From UBA1723 sp045642085 (GTDB lineage: Bacteria > Bacteroidota > Bacteroidia > Bacteroidales > Paludibacteraceae), in NCBI GenBank assembly GCA_045642085.1, contig JAZUIF010000098.1, forward strand, positions 9,214 through 73,213: a stretch of 64,000 bases of DNA. The letters are read 5' to 3'. Numbering within the stretch: position 1 is the first letter of the stretch; every line of letters starts with the position of its first letter. The translations under genes and the position numbers were made by a program. The notes below the pieces were generated by a model. It was not told where the DNA came from and ran no database searches. It saw only the letters and a program-made list of their open reading frames with translations. Shown here in pieces: positions 17,406-26,175 of this stretch.

Positions 17406-17837
17406 ATGAAAAAGATAATAATGGCTGCTTTGACATTACTTTGTGGTATGTCGGGTATCAACGCTCAGGAATTTATGAAAGTGAGTGCTGAAAAGGTTCT
17501 TACTGAGGACAATCAGCGTTGTTTTCAGATCCGTCGCGGTTACAGCCGTAAGGATAAGACACAGTGGGAACCATTCTGTGGTGGATTCCGTAACTTCTAC
17601 TATGAGAGTGGATATGAGTATACTATGCACGTTGAGAAGTATGATCCAACTGCAGATACAATCGTTGTGATCAAGACTATCGGTCGAGATAACTCAGACT
17701 CTTACCGTAAGCAGCAGGAGATGAAGAAGAAGGCTGCTGAGGCACGTGCTGCTAAGGCTGCTCGTGAGGCAGAGGCAAATAAAAGTGCTGCACCAGCTAA
17801 GAATAATGCCAAGCCAGCTCCAGCAAAGAAGAAATAA
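17406..17837 (+). CDS. Secreted DUF4377-like protein with Lys/Ala-rich tail
   Basis: A 143-residue protein with a signal peptide (cleavage near GINAQ, residue 21). A small domain follows whose pattern (CFQIR, QWEPFCGGFRNF, YESGYEYTMHVEKY) resembles DUF4377, where a tryptophan and a GYEY strand are conserved. From about residue 100 the chain is a low-complexity KKAAEARAAKAAREAEA helix ending in NKSAAPAK, then more Ala/Pro/Lys. The same NKSAAPAK tail closes the SPOR protein at 18550, from nearly identical DNA. Function unknown; the basic tail could bind an acidic polymer or another envelope partner. Confidence 0.7.
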   Translation: MKKIIMAALTLLCGMSGINAQEFMKVSAEKVLTEDNQRCFQIRRGYSRKDKTQWEPFCGGFRNFYYESGYEYTMHVEKYDPTADTIVVIKTIGRDNSDSYRKQQEMKKKAAEARAAKAAREAEANKSAAPAKNNAKPAPAKKK

Positions 17838-17861
17838 TGGAATATAAACCATATTTTGTAT

Positions 17862-17885
17862 AGAGACGCGATTTTTTCGCGTCTC
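17862..17885 (+). terminator. Terminator of the GAGACGCG palindrome family
   Basis: The arms AGAGACGCGA and TCGCGTCTCT are closed by a short T loop and followed by TTTTC. It matches the dispersed palindromes at 3217, 34273 and 48456, here serving as a terminator. Confidence 0.75.
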
Positions 17886-17915
17886 TTTTCTTTTATGTAA
17901 AAATCTTTAAGAAAA

Positions 17916-18440
17916 ATGTTGAAGTTTATAAAGATTAATACTAAATCCACTGATTATCAATTTGTCGAAGAACTACTGTATTCAGCATTCCCTTCTGATG
18001 AAAGACGAGAAAATTCCAAACAGCGTCATAATGTCGATTGTAATGAGAAGTTGCAATGTCTTTTGATTAAAGATGGCGACGTGAACGTTGGGTTTATTAC
18101 CATCTGGACATTGTCTGGAATCTCATACGTGGAGCATTTTGCCATTTCAGACGATTTGCGTCGACATGGATATGGGTCGAAAGCATTGGCGAAGCTAACG
18201 TCAACTATAGCATCAAAATTGATTTTGGAGGTAGAGCTGCCGTCGACACAAGAAGCAATCAAACGAATTGCATTCTACGAGAAAAATGGTCTCAGATTGT
18301 CTTCCCGACCATATATCCAACCTCCATATTCGCAAGATAAACAGAGTTTGCCAATGGCGTTGATGACGTATGGAGTTGTCGGCGAAAATGAAATAGAAAC
18401 AGCAGTGGAAGAAATGTATAGGTATGTGTATGAAAAATAG
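17916..18440 (+). CDS. GNAT family N-acetyltransferase
   Basis: A 174-residue protein with the GNAT core: a beta strand GFITIW, then SYVEHFAISDDLRRHGYGSKALAKLT, which contains the acetyl-CoA-binding R-x2-G-x-G/A pattern, then LILEVELP and FYEKNGL near the end. The N-terminal half carries the substrate-binding part (LLYSAFPSDERRENS). This subtype, common in Bacteroidales, has no known substrate. It lies alone between terminators. Confidence 0.8.
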   Translation: MLKFIKINTKSTDYQFVEELLYSAFPSDERRENSKQRHNVDCNEKLQCLLIKDGDVNVGFITIWTLSGISYVEHFAISDDLRRHGYGSKALAKLTSTIASKLILEVELPSTQEAIKRIAFYEKNGLRLSSRPYIQPPYSQDKQSLPMALMTYGVVGENEIETAVEEMYRYVYEK

Positions 18441-18495
18441 TCAAATGAATGATTTAAATTACATGCATGTCTGTACGTCTCTGCACTCATTTTTA

Positions 18496-18525
18496 TTGAA
18501 ACTTGAAACATTTTTTATATCTTTG
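18496..18525 (+). promoter_or_regulatory. Promoter of the SPOR protein gene
   Basis: TTG at 18496-18498, a 19-bp spacer and TATCTTTG at 18518-18525, 25 bp before the ATG. Confidence 0.65.
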
Positions 18526-18549
18526 TGGCATATAATGAACTTATAGATT

Positions 18550-19128
18550 ATGAGTAGAATAAAATTTGGTTTGACTATATTGTTGACTATGCTTACACTT
18601 GCGTTGTCGGCACAGTCGCAGAAGGTAAAACACGAAGATATTTTCAAGGATTTGGCCAAGACTCAGCCTGGCTATGGTACTGTTAAATTGCAACAGAATC
18701 CCAAGGTCAATCTATTGGTAAATAGAAAGATAAAGGATAATGAAGCAAAGAAATACATCACATTCTCTGGTTACAGAATCCAAGTGTATATGGATAATAA
18801 TCAGAAGAAATCTAAGGATGAGGCTTACGCAAGAGAGAAGAAGTTGAAAGAGAAGTTTGAGGATCTTACAACTTATATCAGTTTCTCATCTCCGTTTTGG
18901 AAGCTTCGTGTGGGTGATTTCCGTACTCACGCTGATGCACTTGTTATGGCAAAGAAACTTCGTGAGGCTTTCCCTGAACTAAGTTCAGAAATCTTGATTG
19001 TAAAAGATGATGAAGTACGAGATGTCACTTTAGAGGTCGATCCTTCAACATTGAAGAAGGATGAGACTGCAACTAAAAAAGAAGACGTGGCTAGCAATAA
19101 AAGTGCTGCCCCAGCTAAGAAAAAATAG
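18550..19128 (+). CDS. Secreted SPOR-domain protein
   Basis: A 192-residue protein with a signal peptide (cleavage near ALSAQ, residue 22) and a SPOR-type domain at about residues 75-145 (GYRIQVYMDNNQKKSKDEA, WKLRVGDFRTHADALVMAKKL). SPOR domains bind denuded glycan strands at division sites. The last 25 residues are Lys/Ala-rich and end in NKSAAPAKKK, matching the tail of the protein at 17406. The next gene starts 24 bp downstream, so this gene probably leads an operon with the tandem-domain protein, folE and mutS2. Confidence 0.8.
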   Translation: MSRIKFGLTILLTMLTLALSAQSQKVKHEDIFKDLAKTQPGYGTVKLQQNPKVNLLVNRKIKDNEAKKYITFSGYRIQVYMDNNQKKSKDEAYAREKKLKEKFEDLTTYISFSSPFWKLRVGDFRTHADALVMAKKLREAFPELSSEILIVKDDEVRDVTLEVDPSTLKKDETATKKEDVASNKSAAPAKKK

Positions 19129-19152
19129 GAAATAACATAAAAAAGGGCTAAT

Positions 19153-20094
19153 ATGAAGAGATTTATTACACTTGTAGCGACTGTAGCAACATTGTTTTCT
19201 GCGTCGGCTAAGATAGAGAAGAGCAACGAGCGTACAGCAGAACATAAGAAGTTTGACAACTATTCATACGCTATTGTGCCTCCAGCAGGCTACGAGCTAA
19301 CTGATAATGGAACTAAGTTTAGAAATGCGGATAAGAAGTCGAGCATTTCTATCTCTCATCTTAACATGATTCTTGACGCTTCAAGCGAGAATGAGTTGCT
19401 TAAGGTGACTTTCAACAATTTTGTGTCTGGTTACCAGACAAATGAGACTGTGTTCATCAACGATGCAGAGCATTATTTGGTGAGCAAAGCAGAGAACGGA
19501 CGAATCTTCACAACTCTTGTTGTGCCTGAGGATAACGGTTCGGTGATGCTTACTGCATCGACTCCATCAGATGATTTGGCAGAGATTGAGAAGACTAAAG
19601 AGGCTCTTCTTTCAGTAGTGTTTATCGACCCTGCAGAGTCTGCTGACAATCCAATCTTTGAAAATTCACTATATAGCATCGCTAACCAAGGTTTCCGCGC
19701 TCAACCAGAGGGCTCAACTCTAGTGGCATTCTGTGAGTCGGGTGATTTCGCTAAGGAGCAGGCTACAGGTAGATTGGTATACTTTAAGGTGTTGATGAAT
19801 GAGGATGCTGTTAAGGCTAAAGAGCAGAAGATGTTTGCTACAGAGGTTGTTAAGGCATTGGTTTCGGACAACGAGACAATCACATCTGATAATGCAGTTG
19901 AAGTAAATGGATTGCCTGGTTATGAGTATTTCATCACTGAGACAGAGAACGGAGCAGTGAAGTCGAAATCATACGCTATGGTTGTCTTCACAACAGGTAA
20001 GTACTACTGCTTCACATCTAAGGCAAACCAGGAAATTGATATGTATTTGCAGAAGTTCCAGGCTGCTGCAAAGAGTTTTCAGGCAAAGAAGTAA
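19153..20094 (+). CDS. Secreted protein with two PsbP/DcrB-like domains, unknown function
   Basis: A 313-residue protein with a short signal peptide (cleavage near FSASAK). Two related halves can be read: residues 35-160 (YSYAIVPPAGYELT ... EKTKEALLSVVFI) and 175-310 (YSIANQGFRAQPEG ... YLQKFQAAAKSFQ). Each starts with a short strand pair and ends in a helix with a K/A-S-F/V pattern, similar to the PsbP/Mog1/DcrB fold. I do not know a function. Its stop codon abuts the folE start with no gap, so the two are translationally linked. Confidence 0.6.
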   Translation: MKRFITLVATVATLFSASAKIEKSNERTAEHKKFDNYSYAIVPPAGYELTDNGTKFRNADKKSSISISHLNMILDASSENELLKVTFNNFVSGYQTNETVFINDAEHYLVSKAENGRIFTTLVVPEDNGSVMLTASTPSDDLAEIEKTKEALLSVVFIDPAESADNPIFENSLYSIANQGFRAQPEGSTLVAFCESGDFAKEQATGRLVYFKVLMNEDAVKAKEQKMFATEVVKALVSDNETITSDNAVEVNGLPGYEYFITETENGAVKSKSYAMVVFTTGKYYCFTSKANQEIDMYLQKFQAAAKSFQAKK

Positions 20095-20709
20095 ATGAAC
20101 GAAGATTTAGAGATAAAACCATGGGATATCGCTAAGTATCCCAGCAAAGATTTGACAGCTGAGTTGGCTCCTCTCGTAAGAAAGGAGCTTGAGCTGTTGG
20201 GTGAGGATGTCAACCGTGAGGGATTGCTAAAGACTCCAGAAAGAGTTGCAAAAGCAATGCAGTTTATGACTTACGGTTACAAAATCGATCCAAGTGACGT
20301 GTTGAAGAGTGCTGTGTTCGAGGAGGATTACAGCCAGATGGTGATCGTTAGAGACATTGATTTCTACTCACTTTGCGAGCACCACATGCTTCCATTCTTC
20401 GGAAAGGTTCACGTTGCTTATATCCCTAACGGCAAGATAACTGGATTGAGCAAGATCGCGCGCGTGGTGGAGATCCTATCACGTCGACTTCAGATTCAGG
20501 AGCGACTTACAACGCAGATCAAGGATTGCATCCAGGAGACATTGGAGCCTCTTGGTGTAATGGTTGTTATCGAGGCTCAACACATGTGTATGCAGATGCG
20601 TGGAGTGCAGAAGATGCACTCAGTCACTACTACATCTGATTTCACAGGTGTGTTTGAGACAGCAAAGACAAGAGAAGAGTTTATTAGTTTGATCACCGTC
20701 AACAGATGA
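20095..20709 (+). CDS. folE: GTP cyclohydrolase I
   Basis: A 204-residue enzyme making dihydroneopterin triphosphate from GTP for folate. Visible are the GLLKTPERVAKAM entry, the zinc/active-site segment SLCEHHMLPFFGKVHVAYIPNGKITGLSK, and the second zinc Cys region QHMCMQMRGVQK. Length is typical. The ATG follows the previous stop directly, and the stop overlaps mutS2 by 4 bp, so all three genes are one transcript. Confidence 0.95.
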   Translation: MNEDLEIKPWDIAKYPSKDLTAELAPLVRKELELLGEDVNREGLLKTPERVAKAMQFMTYGYKIDPSDVLKSAVFEEDYSQMVIVRDIDFYSLCEHHMLPFFGKVHVAYIPNGKITGLSKIARVVEILSRRLQIQERLTTQIKDCIQETLEPLGVMVVIEAQHMCMQMRGVQKMHSVTTTSDFTGVFETAKTREEFISLITVNR

Positions 20710-23138
20710 CAGAAAGCAAACTTTCATTCGGCAAGATTCGCGACTTGGTTAAGTCGGAATGTTTGTCTGACTTGGGTAAGGAGAAGGTCGACGATATGTC
20801 GTTCCTTACAAATTATGATACAATCTTGGAGGAGGCAAACCGTACTAATGAGTTTGTTCGCATCCTTCAGGAAGAGGATTTCCCAACTGACGGATTCTAC
20901 GACGTCCGTGAGGCAATCCAGAGAATAAAGGTTGTCGGCACCTATATCGAGCCGGCTGAACTATTTGACTTAAGCCGTGTTGTCGAGGCAATCGGCAGCA
21001 TCGTCAGTTTCTTCGCCAACAAAGAGGAGGGAACGTACTACTATCTGCAGGAGTTGTCGAGAGATGTCTTCACATTCCCCGATATCCAACGCGCAATCGC
21101 AAGAATCCTAGATAAATACGGTCAGATTAAGGACACCGCGTCATCAAAACTTGGTGAGATTCGTCGTGAGAAAGCGGCTACGGAGGGAAGTATATCAAGA
21201 AATATGTCGTCGATTCTTCGTAAGGCTGTGGAAGATGGAATTGTGGAGAAGGGAACGACTCCAGCCGTGCGTGATGGCAGACTTGTGATTCCAATCTCTC
21301 CTTTCTTTAAGAAGAAACTACGTGGTATTGTCCACGATGAATCTGCCACAGGTAAGACGGTGTTCGTCGAGCCGGAAATCATTGTTGAGGCTAATAATAA
21401 GTTGCGTGAACTAGAGGCTGAGGAGCAGCGAGAAATTGTCAGAATCCTTACTGAGTTCACTACAGAGATATTGCGTCCACGTACAGATGAATTGCTGTTT
21501 TCGGTTGATTATCTGTCAGTTGTGGATTTCACAAGAGCAAAGGCACAGTTTGCGTTGAAGACAAATAGTGTGATGCCGAAATTGCGTAATGAGCAGATTA
21601 TTGATTGGCGTGACGCCATCCATCCGTTGCTTTTCCTATCGCATCAGGCATCGGGCAAGGAGATCGTGCCACTTGATATTCGTCTTGATAAGAATAATCG
21701 AATCCTACTTATTTCCGGTCCCAATGCCGGTGGAAAGAGTGTCTGCTTGAAGAGCGTAGGATTGATTCAATATATGGCTCAGTGTGGAATGCTTGTGCCG
21801 ATGCATGCCGACAGTGAAGTCGGAATCTTCAACGATATCCTAATCAATATCGGTGATGAGCAGAGTATTGAGAACGATTTGAGTACCTACAGTTCGCATT
21901 TGACTTCCATGAAGGAGTTTGCGAAGAAGTGTAATGGCAAGACCATCTTGCTTATAGATGAGTTTGGAGGCGGTACGGAGCCACGAATCGGTGGAGCTAT
22001 CGCTGAGGCGTTGCTTGACCATTTCAACCGACAGAAATCGTTTGGAGTCATCACTACACATTTTACTAATCTAAAGCAGTTTGCGACAGATACAGATGGC
22101 ATCATCAACGGTGCGATGCTTTACGACCGTCATGAGATGCGTCCGCTATTCCGTCTTGAGATAGGAAATCCGGGAAGTTCATTCGCACTTGAAATCGCAA
22201 GAAAAATTGGTTTGCCAGAAAGCGTTATTGCCCGTGCGACTGAGATTGTCGGCAACGATTACGTGAATATGGAGAAGTATCTCCAGGATATCGTTCGTGA
22301 TAAACGTTATTGGGAGAATAAACGTCAGAATATCCGCCAGAAAGAGAAGCACATTGAGGAACTTGAGGAGAAACTTACAGCTGATGTCAACGGTATCAAT
22401 ATAGAGCGTAAGAGAATCCTTGCAGACGCTAAAGCCAAATCCAAAGAGATGCTCGACGGTGCTAATGCCAAGATTGAGCGTACAATCAAATTGATCAAGG
22501 AGGCTAAGGCGGAGAAGGAGGCAACACGTCAGGCTCGTGAGGATTTGTCTAAATTCAAGAATGAGTTTGTCAATGGCGACGAGACGGATGAGTTTGCAAA
22601 GAAGGTTGAGAAACTTAATGCCAAGAGCCAGCAGAAGAGTGGGGCACCTGTGCAGCAGAAGCAGGAGAAACCGATTTCTGTCGGCGATACAGTCAAGATC
22701 AAGAGTAGTGGAGCCAAAGGTAAAGTGTTGGAGATCAAGGGTAATAGTGCCGACGTCGCACTTGGAAATCTCCGCACTACAGTCAAATTGAAAGATCTTC
22801 AGTTGACTCAGGAGGCTGCACAGAAGACACAAAAATTCAGTTTCAATATTGTATCGTCGCACAATTCAGACATTGTGCATGAGCGATCAAAGAATTTTAA
22901 GCAGCAGATCGACGTGCGTGGAATGCGAGCCGACGAGGCGTTGCAGGCAGTCAGCTACTATATTGAAGATGCCATTATGCTTGATGCAGGTACAGTGCGA
23001 ATCCTTCACGGAACAGGCACTGGAGTGCTACGTCAGGTCATCAGAGAATATCTCAGAACAATGCCACAAGTGAAGAGCTTCCGAGACGAGCATGTGGATT
23101 TTGGTGGAGCTGGAATTACCGTCGTCGAAGTGGGATAA
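20706..23138 (+). CDS. mutS2: Endonuclease MutS2
   Basis: An 810-residue MutS-family ATPase lacking the mismatch-reading domains. A core and clamp region leads to the ATPase with Walker A GPNAGGKSVCLKS (near residue 340) and the DEFGGGTEP Walker B. A coiled coil and a KOW-like strand segment (DTVKIKSSGAKGKVLEIKGN) follow, then a C-terminal Smr nuclease domain (DVRGMRADEAL, ILHGTGTGVLR). MutS2 limits recombination and rescues collided ribosomes in some bacteria. The start overlaps the folE stop by ATGA. The polyamine cassette begins 35 bp downstream and could be read through. Confidence 0.95.
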   Translation: MTESKLSFGKIRDLVKSECLSDLGKEKVDDMSFLTNYDTILEEANRTNEFVRILQEEDFPTDGFYDVREAIQRIKVVGTYIEPAELFDLSRVVEAIGSIVSFFANKEEGTYYYLQELSRDVFTFPDIQRAIARILDKYGQIKDTASSKLGEIRREKAATEGSISRNMSSILRKAVEDGIVEKGTTPAVRDGRLVIPISPFFKKKLRGIVHDESATGKTVFVEPEIIVEANNKLRELEAEEQREIVRILTEFTTEILRPRTDELLFSVDYLSVVDFTRAKAQFALKTNSVMPKLRNEQIIDWRDAIHPLLFLSHQASGKEIVPLDIRLDKNNRILLISGPNAGGKSVCLKSVGLIQYMAQCGMLVPMHADSEVGIFNDILINIGDEQSIENDLSTYSSHLTSMKEFAKKCNGKTILLIDEFGGGTEPRIGGAIAEALLDHFNRQKSFGVITTHFTNLKQFATDTDGIINGAMLYDRHEMRPLFRLEIGNPGSSFALEIARKIGLPESVIARATEIVGNDYVNMEKYLQDIVRDKRYWENKRQNIRQKEKHIEELEEKLTADVNGINIERKRILADAKAKSKEMLDGANAKIERTIKLIKEAKAEKEATRQAREDLSKFKNEFVNGDETDEFAKKVEKLNAKSQQKSGAPVQQKQEKPISVGDTVKIKSSGAKGKVLEIKGNSADVALGNLRTTVKLKDLQLTQEAAQKTQKFSFNIVSSHNSDIVHERSKNFKQQIDVRGMRADEALQAVSYYIEDAIMLDAGTVRILHGTGTGVLRQVIREYLRTMPQVKSFRDEHVDFGGAGITVVEVG

Positions 23139-23173
23139 CGAATGATGATGTTTGGATTTTAATTATACGGTAA

Positions 23174-23506
23174 ATGGCTAAACAATTGTTGGTAGATTTC
23201 TACGATTGCGATGATATAGTATTGAATGATATCAATGTGTTGGCTGCAATAGTAAGGAAGATAGTAAATAAGATAGATTCGGTGATAGTGGAGGAGCGCT
23301 ATCATCTATTTAAGCCGTATGGCATTACCTATATTGCTATTATTGCAAAATCTCATATTTCCATACATACATGGCCTGAGAAGAAAACCATAGCATTAGA
23401 TGTGTTTTCGTGTGAGGATGATCTTCCGCATGAATTTGTGGAGGAGTTGAAATCAGATTTTCATGCGAAGGATTATCAGGTAAGTATCATCAAAAGAAAT
23501 GTTTAA
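23174..23506 (+). CDS. speD: S-adenosylmethionine decarboxylase-family proenzyme (SpeD-like)
   Basis: A 110-residue class 1b SpeD-type protein. The self-cleavage and catalytic residues align with the Thermotoga enzyme: Ser60 (pyruvoyl precursor), His65 and Cys80 in the segment SHISIHTWPE...DVFSC. The residue before the serine, normally Glu, is Lys59, so cleavage would be at Lys-Ser. Classical SpeD decarboxylates AdoMet to supply aminopropyl groups; some SpeD homologues are known to act on ornithine or arginine instead, so the substrate is open. speE follows after 6 bp, which supports a polyamine role. Function inferred. Confidence 0.85.
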   Translation: MAKQLLVDFYDCDDIVLNDINVLAAIVRKIVNKIDSVIVEERYHLFKPYGITYIAIIAKSHISIHTWPEKKTIALDVFSCEDDLPHEFVEELKSDFHAKDYQVSIIKRNV

Positions 23507-23512
23507 TGATGG

Positions 23513-25042
23513 ATGTTTATGGAATCTGTACAAGAGGCTGGGAAATATAGATTGTTGATGTTGACGACGCTGATTATTTCAGGTTGTTCGATTTGTTATG
23601 AGTTGATTATTAGTGCACTGAGTTCTTTCCTTAAAGGAGACAGTGTTTTGCAATACTCCGTGACTATAGGAATCTACATGTCAGCGATGGGATTAGGTTC
23701 ATATTTGAGTAAGTTTATAAAAACACATCTTTTTAATTGGTTTGTTGTTGTAGAGTTAGGAGTCGGAATTGTAGGTGGTTTGAGTACGTTGATTCTATTC
23801 TTGGCTAATATATATTTGGTCAGATATCAGATTGTCATGTACACAATCATTCTTGTGATAGGAATATTTGTTGGAATGGAGATTCCGATTCTTACACGTA
23901 TCATAGAAGACGACGAGAAAAACCTTCGAGTAACTCTATCGTCTATATTCAGTTTCGACTATATCGGAGGTTTGATTGGCTCCATTGCGTTTCCACTTTT
24001 GTTATTGCCACATTTGGGATATTTTTGTACAGCCTTTTTGGTCGGTTCATTGAATATAATCGTATCGCTTATCATCATTTTGAATTATAAGGAACGCTTG
24101 TCTCATTTCCGAAGATTTCTCTTTATCTCGTTGTCTGTGTTAGGAGCAATGGTGATAGGGACATTGTTTTCGGAGAATATTTCCAAATTTGTGGAGGATG
24201 GATTGTACAGGGATAAAGTTGTTTTTGTTCGTCAGACCAAATTTCAGCATATAGTGCTTACAAAGCATCGTGATGATATTCGATTGTTTATCAATGGCAA
24301 TGTCCAGTTTTGCTCTTTGGATGAGTATCGATACCATGAAGCCTTTGTTCATTTGGCAATGTCGAAGGCATCCAGACGTGAGAATATTCTAGTTTTGGGA
24401 GGAGGTGATGGTTTGGCCGCCAGAGAGATATTTAAGTACGGAGATGTAAAGAAGTTGACATTGGTTGATTTGGATAAGGAGATAATTAATGTCTGCAGAG
24501 AAAACAAAGAGATTGCGAATTTGAACAATCACTCGTTAGACGACTCCAGAATGGAGATAATCAATGATGATGCCTATAAGTTTTTGGTAGAAAACAGATA
24601 TAAATACGATTTGATTTTTGTTGATTTGCCAGATCCAAACAATGAGACGTTGAATAAGTTATATACAAATGTGTTTTATCGTTTGTGTAAGTCTGCTTTG
24701 ACAGATTCTGGAATCCTGACAGTTCAGTCGACAAGTCCTTATTATGCGTCGGATGCATTTTGGTGTATCAACAAGACTATAATGAGTGAGGGGTTCAATG
24801 TGTTACCATATCATCTTGAAGTCCCAAGTTTTGGAGATTGGGGTTTCAATATGGCTTCAATGCAACCGCTTGATGAGAAATTTGATATAATTGAAGACAC
24901 TAAGTTCTTGTCTTCGGATAAGGTTCCTTCCCTTTTTGTGTTTGGCAAAGATGAACTTCCACAGAAGGAACTGTGTGTAAATAGTCTTTCTAAACCGATT
25001 CTGATTGATTATTACATGAATGCGGAAAAGAACTTTTATTAA
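23513..25042 (+). CDS. speE: Membrane-anchored spermidine synthase-like aminopropyltransferase
   Basis: A 509-residue protein. The N-terminal half (about 12-225) has roughly seven hydrophobic segments. The C-terminal half is an aminopropyltransferase fold: SLDEYRYHEAFVHLA, then VLGGGDGLAAREIFKYG, the acidic LVDLDKEI, and VDLPDPNNETLNKLYT, where spermidine synthases have D-x-x-DP. So decarboxylated AdoMet and a polyamine would be used at the inner membrane face. The ATG at 23519 is an equally good start. Tightly packed between speD and the DUF4178 gene. The usual soluble SpeE lacks the membrane half, so the product is probably handled at the membrane. Confidence 0.85.
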   Translation: MFMESVQEAGKYRLLMLTTLIISGCSICYELIISALSSFLKGDSVLQYSVTIGIYMSAMGLGSYLSKFIKTHLFNWFVVVELGVGIVGGLSTLILFLANIYLVRYQIVMYTIILVIGIFVGMEIPILTRIIEDDEKNLRVTLSSIFSFDYIGGLIGSIAFPLLLLPHLGYFCTAFLVGSLNIIVSLIIILNYKERLSHFRRFLFISLSVLGAMVIGTLFSENISKFVEDGLYRDKVVFVRQTKFQHIVLTKHRDDIRLFINGNVQFCSLDEYRYHEAFVHLAMSKASRRENILVLGGGDGLAAREIFKYGDVKKLTLVDLDKEIINVCRENKEIANLNNHSLDDSRMEIINDDAYKFLVENRYKYDLIFVDLPDPNNETLNKLYTNVFYRLCKSALTDSGILTVQSTSPYYASDAFWCINKTIMSEGFNVLPYHLEVPSFGDWGFNMASMQPLDEKFDIIEDTKFLSSDKVPSLFVFGKDELPQKELCVNSLSKPILIDYYMNAEKNFY

Positions 25043-25054
25043 AAACAGATTGAT

Positions 25055-26122
25055 ATGAAAATGAGATTTAATGAAGACGATATTATAACTATAAATGACA
25101 CCTATTATGTTGTAAAAGGAATTCTTGAATTTTCATCAAAGAAGGGAGGTTCATGGCCGGAGTACTACATGATGCGTCTACCAGATGATGTCGAATTTTG
25201 GTTGAGTGTCGATGATGAATGTCTATTGTGGAAAGTTTTGAGATATACTCCAAATTTAAGTGGATATGAAGTAATTGAAAGTGGAGTTGAAATAGTAAAG
25301 AAAGCTATAGGTGATGTTGATTGTGAAGTTGGCGATACTGCTGAATATAAAGACTATTGCAAGCGTGACGAAAGGTCCTATATTTCAGTAGAGAAATGGG
25401 ATGATGAGACAGAATATTCCTCAGGTAGCAAGGTTGATCCGTCTAAGATTCAGATAGTAAAGAAAGGAAAAAAGAATTTAGGATTATTAAAATATCTGTT
25501 GGTTATAATTGTTGCGGTCTTGGGATTTGAGTATTGTAGTTCTTCGTCTTCAACACCACCAACGATTGAATCGGGGCTTTCGGAAAATAGCAAATATACA
25601 GTTAAAACTTATTTGACCGGAGTAGACAAAGAGTATGCTCAGGTATTCAGTTCTACTCGTGGAGCATCTATTGATGTAGTGACAAAAGATATTATTGCTC
25701 ATATTGAGGGTAATACAACACAAGTTATAGAAAACCCTGTAGATTCGTCATCTGTGATTATTGTAACGCCTGATGAATTTTGTGTCGTTTATAGGGATTC
25801 AATAACAAATAAAACATTGGTTCATTTGTGTGATAAAGATTGGATGACAGATAATTCGTCTGTTCCTTTGTACCATGCTAACTCAAGCACTGAAGAATTT
25901 GCTAAATCTTTGCATGTATATAACACTTATGGTGCTGACTCGCTTGATAGCTCAAACTCTAACAATCATCATCATAGACGTTACGGTCATATCTTCACTG
26001 CTTTATTTTTCAGTAACATGAGAAATAGTGGACGTTACAATGATTTTTCAAAATCAGTCCGTCAGTCATCCGTAAACTCACGTAGTTCTTCTGGTGGAGG
26101 ACATGGCGGATGGGGAAAATGA
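25055..26122 (+). CDS. DUF4178 - transmembrane - DUF4247-like fusion protein
   Basis: A 355-residue protein in three parts. Residues 1-135 fit DUF4178: EYYMMRLPDDVEFWLSVDDE, then a tyrosine-rich YKDYCKRDERSYISVEKWDDETEYSSG, then VDPSKIQIVKKGKK. A membrane helix (LLKYLLVIIVAVLGFEYC) follows at about 147-165. The outer part has a region like DUF4247 (YAQVFSSTRGASIDVVTKDII, YRDSITNKTLVHLCDKDW), then HHHHRRYGHIFTALFFSN and a Ser/Gly tail ending GGHGGWGK. As I recall, DUF4178, DUF4247 and DUF350 genes sit beside speD/speE in many bacteria; here two of them are one protein. Function unknown. Confidence 0.7.
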   Translation: MKMRFNEDDIITINDTYYVVKGILEFSSKKGGSWPEYYMMRLPDDVEFWLSVDDECLLWKVLRYTPNLSGYEVIESGVEIVKKAIGDVDCEVGDTAEYKDYCKRDERSYISVEKWDDETEYSSGSKVDPSKIQIVKKGKKNLGLLKYLLVIIVAVLGFEYCSSSSSTPPTIESGLSENSKYTVKTYLTGVDKEYAQVFSSTRGASIDVVTKDIIAHIEGNTTQVIENPVDSSSVIIVTPDEFCVVYRDSITNKTLVHLCDKDWMTDNSSVPLYHANSSTEEFAKSLHVYNTYGADSLDSSNSNNHHHRRYGHIFTALFFSNMRNSGRYNDFSKSVRQSSVNSRSSSGGGHGGWGK

Positions 26123-26175
26123 TTCGATACCGAGTTGAAATAGAGTGTAAAAAAGTGTAGAAAAACACAACTTCT

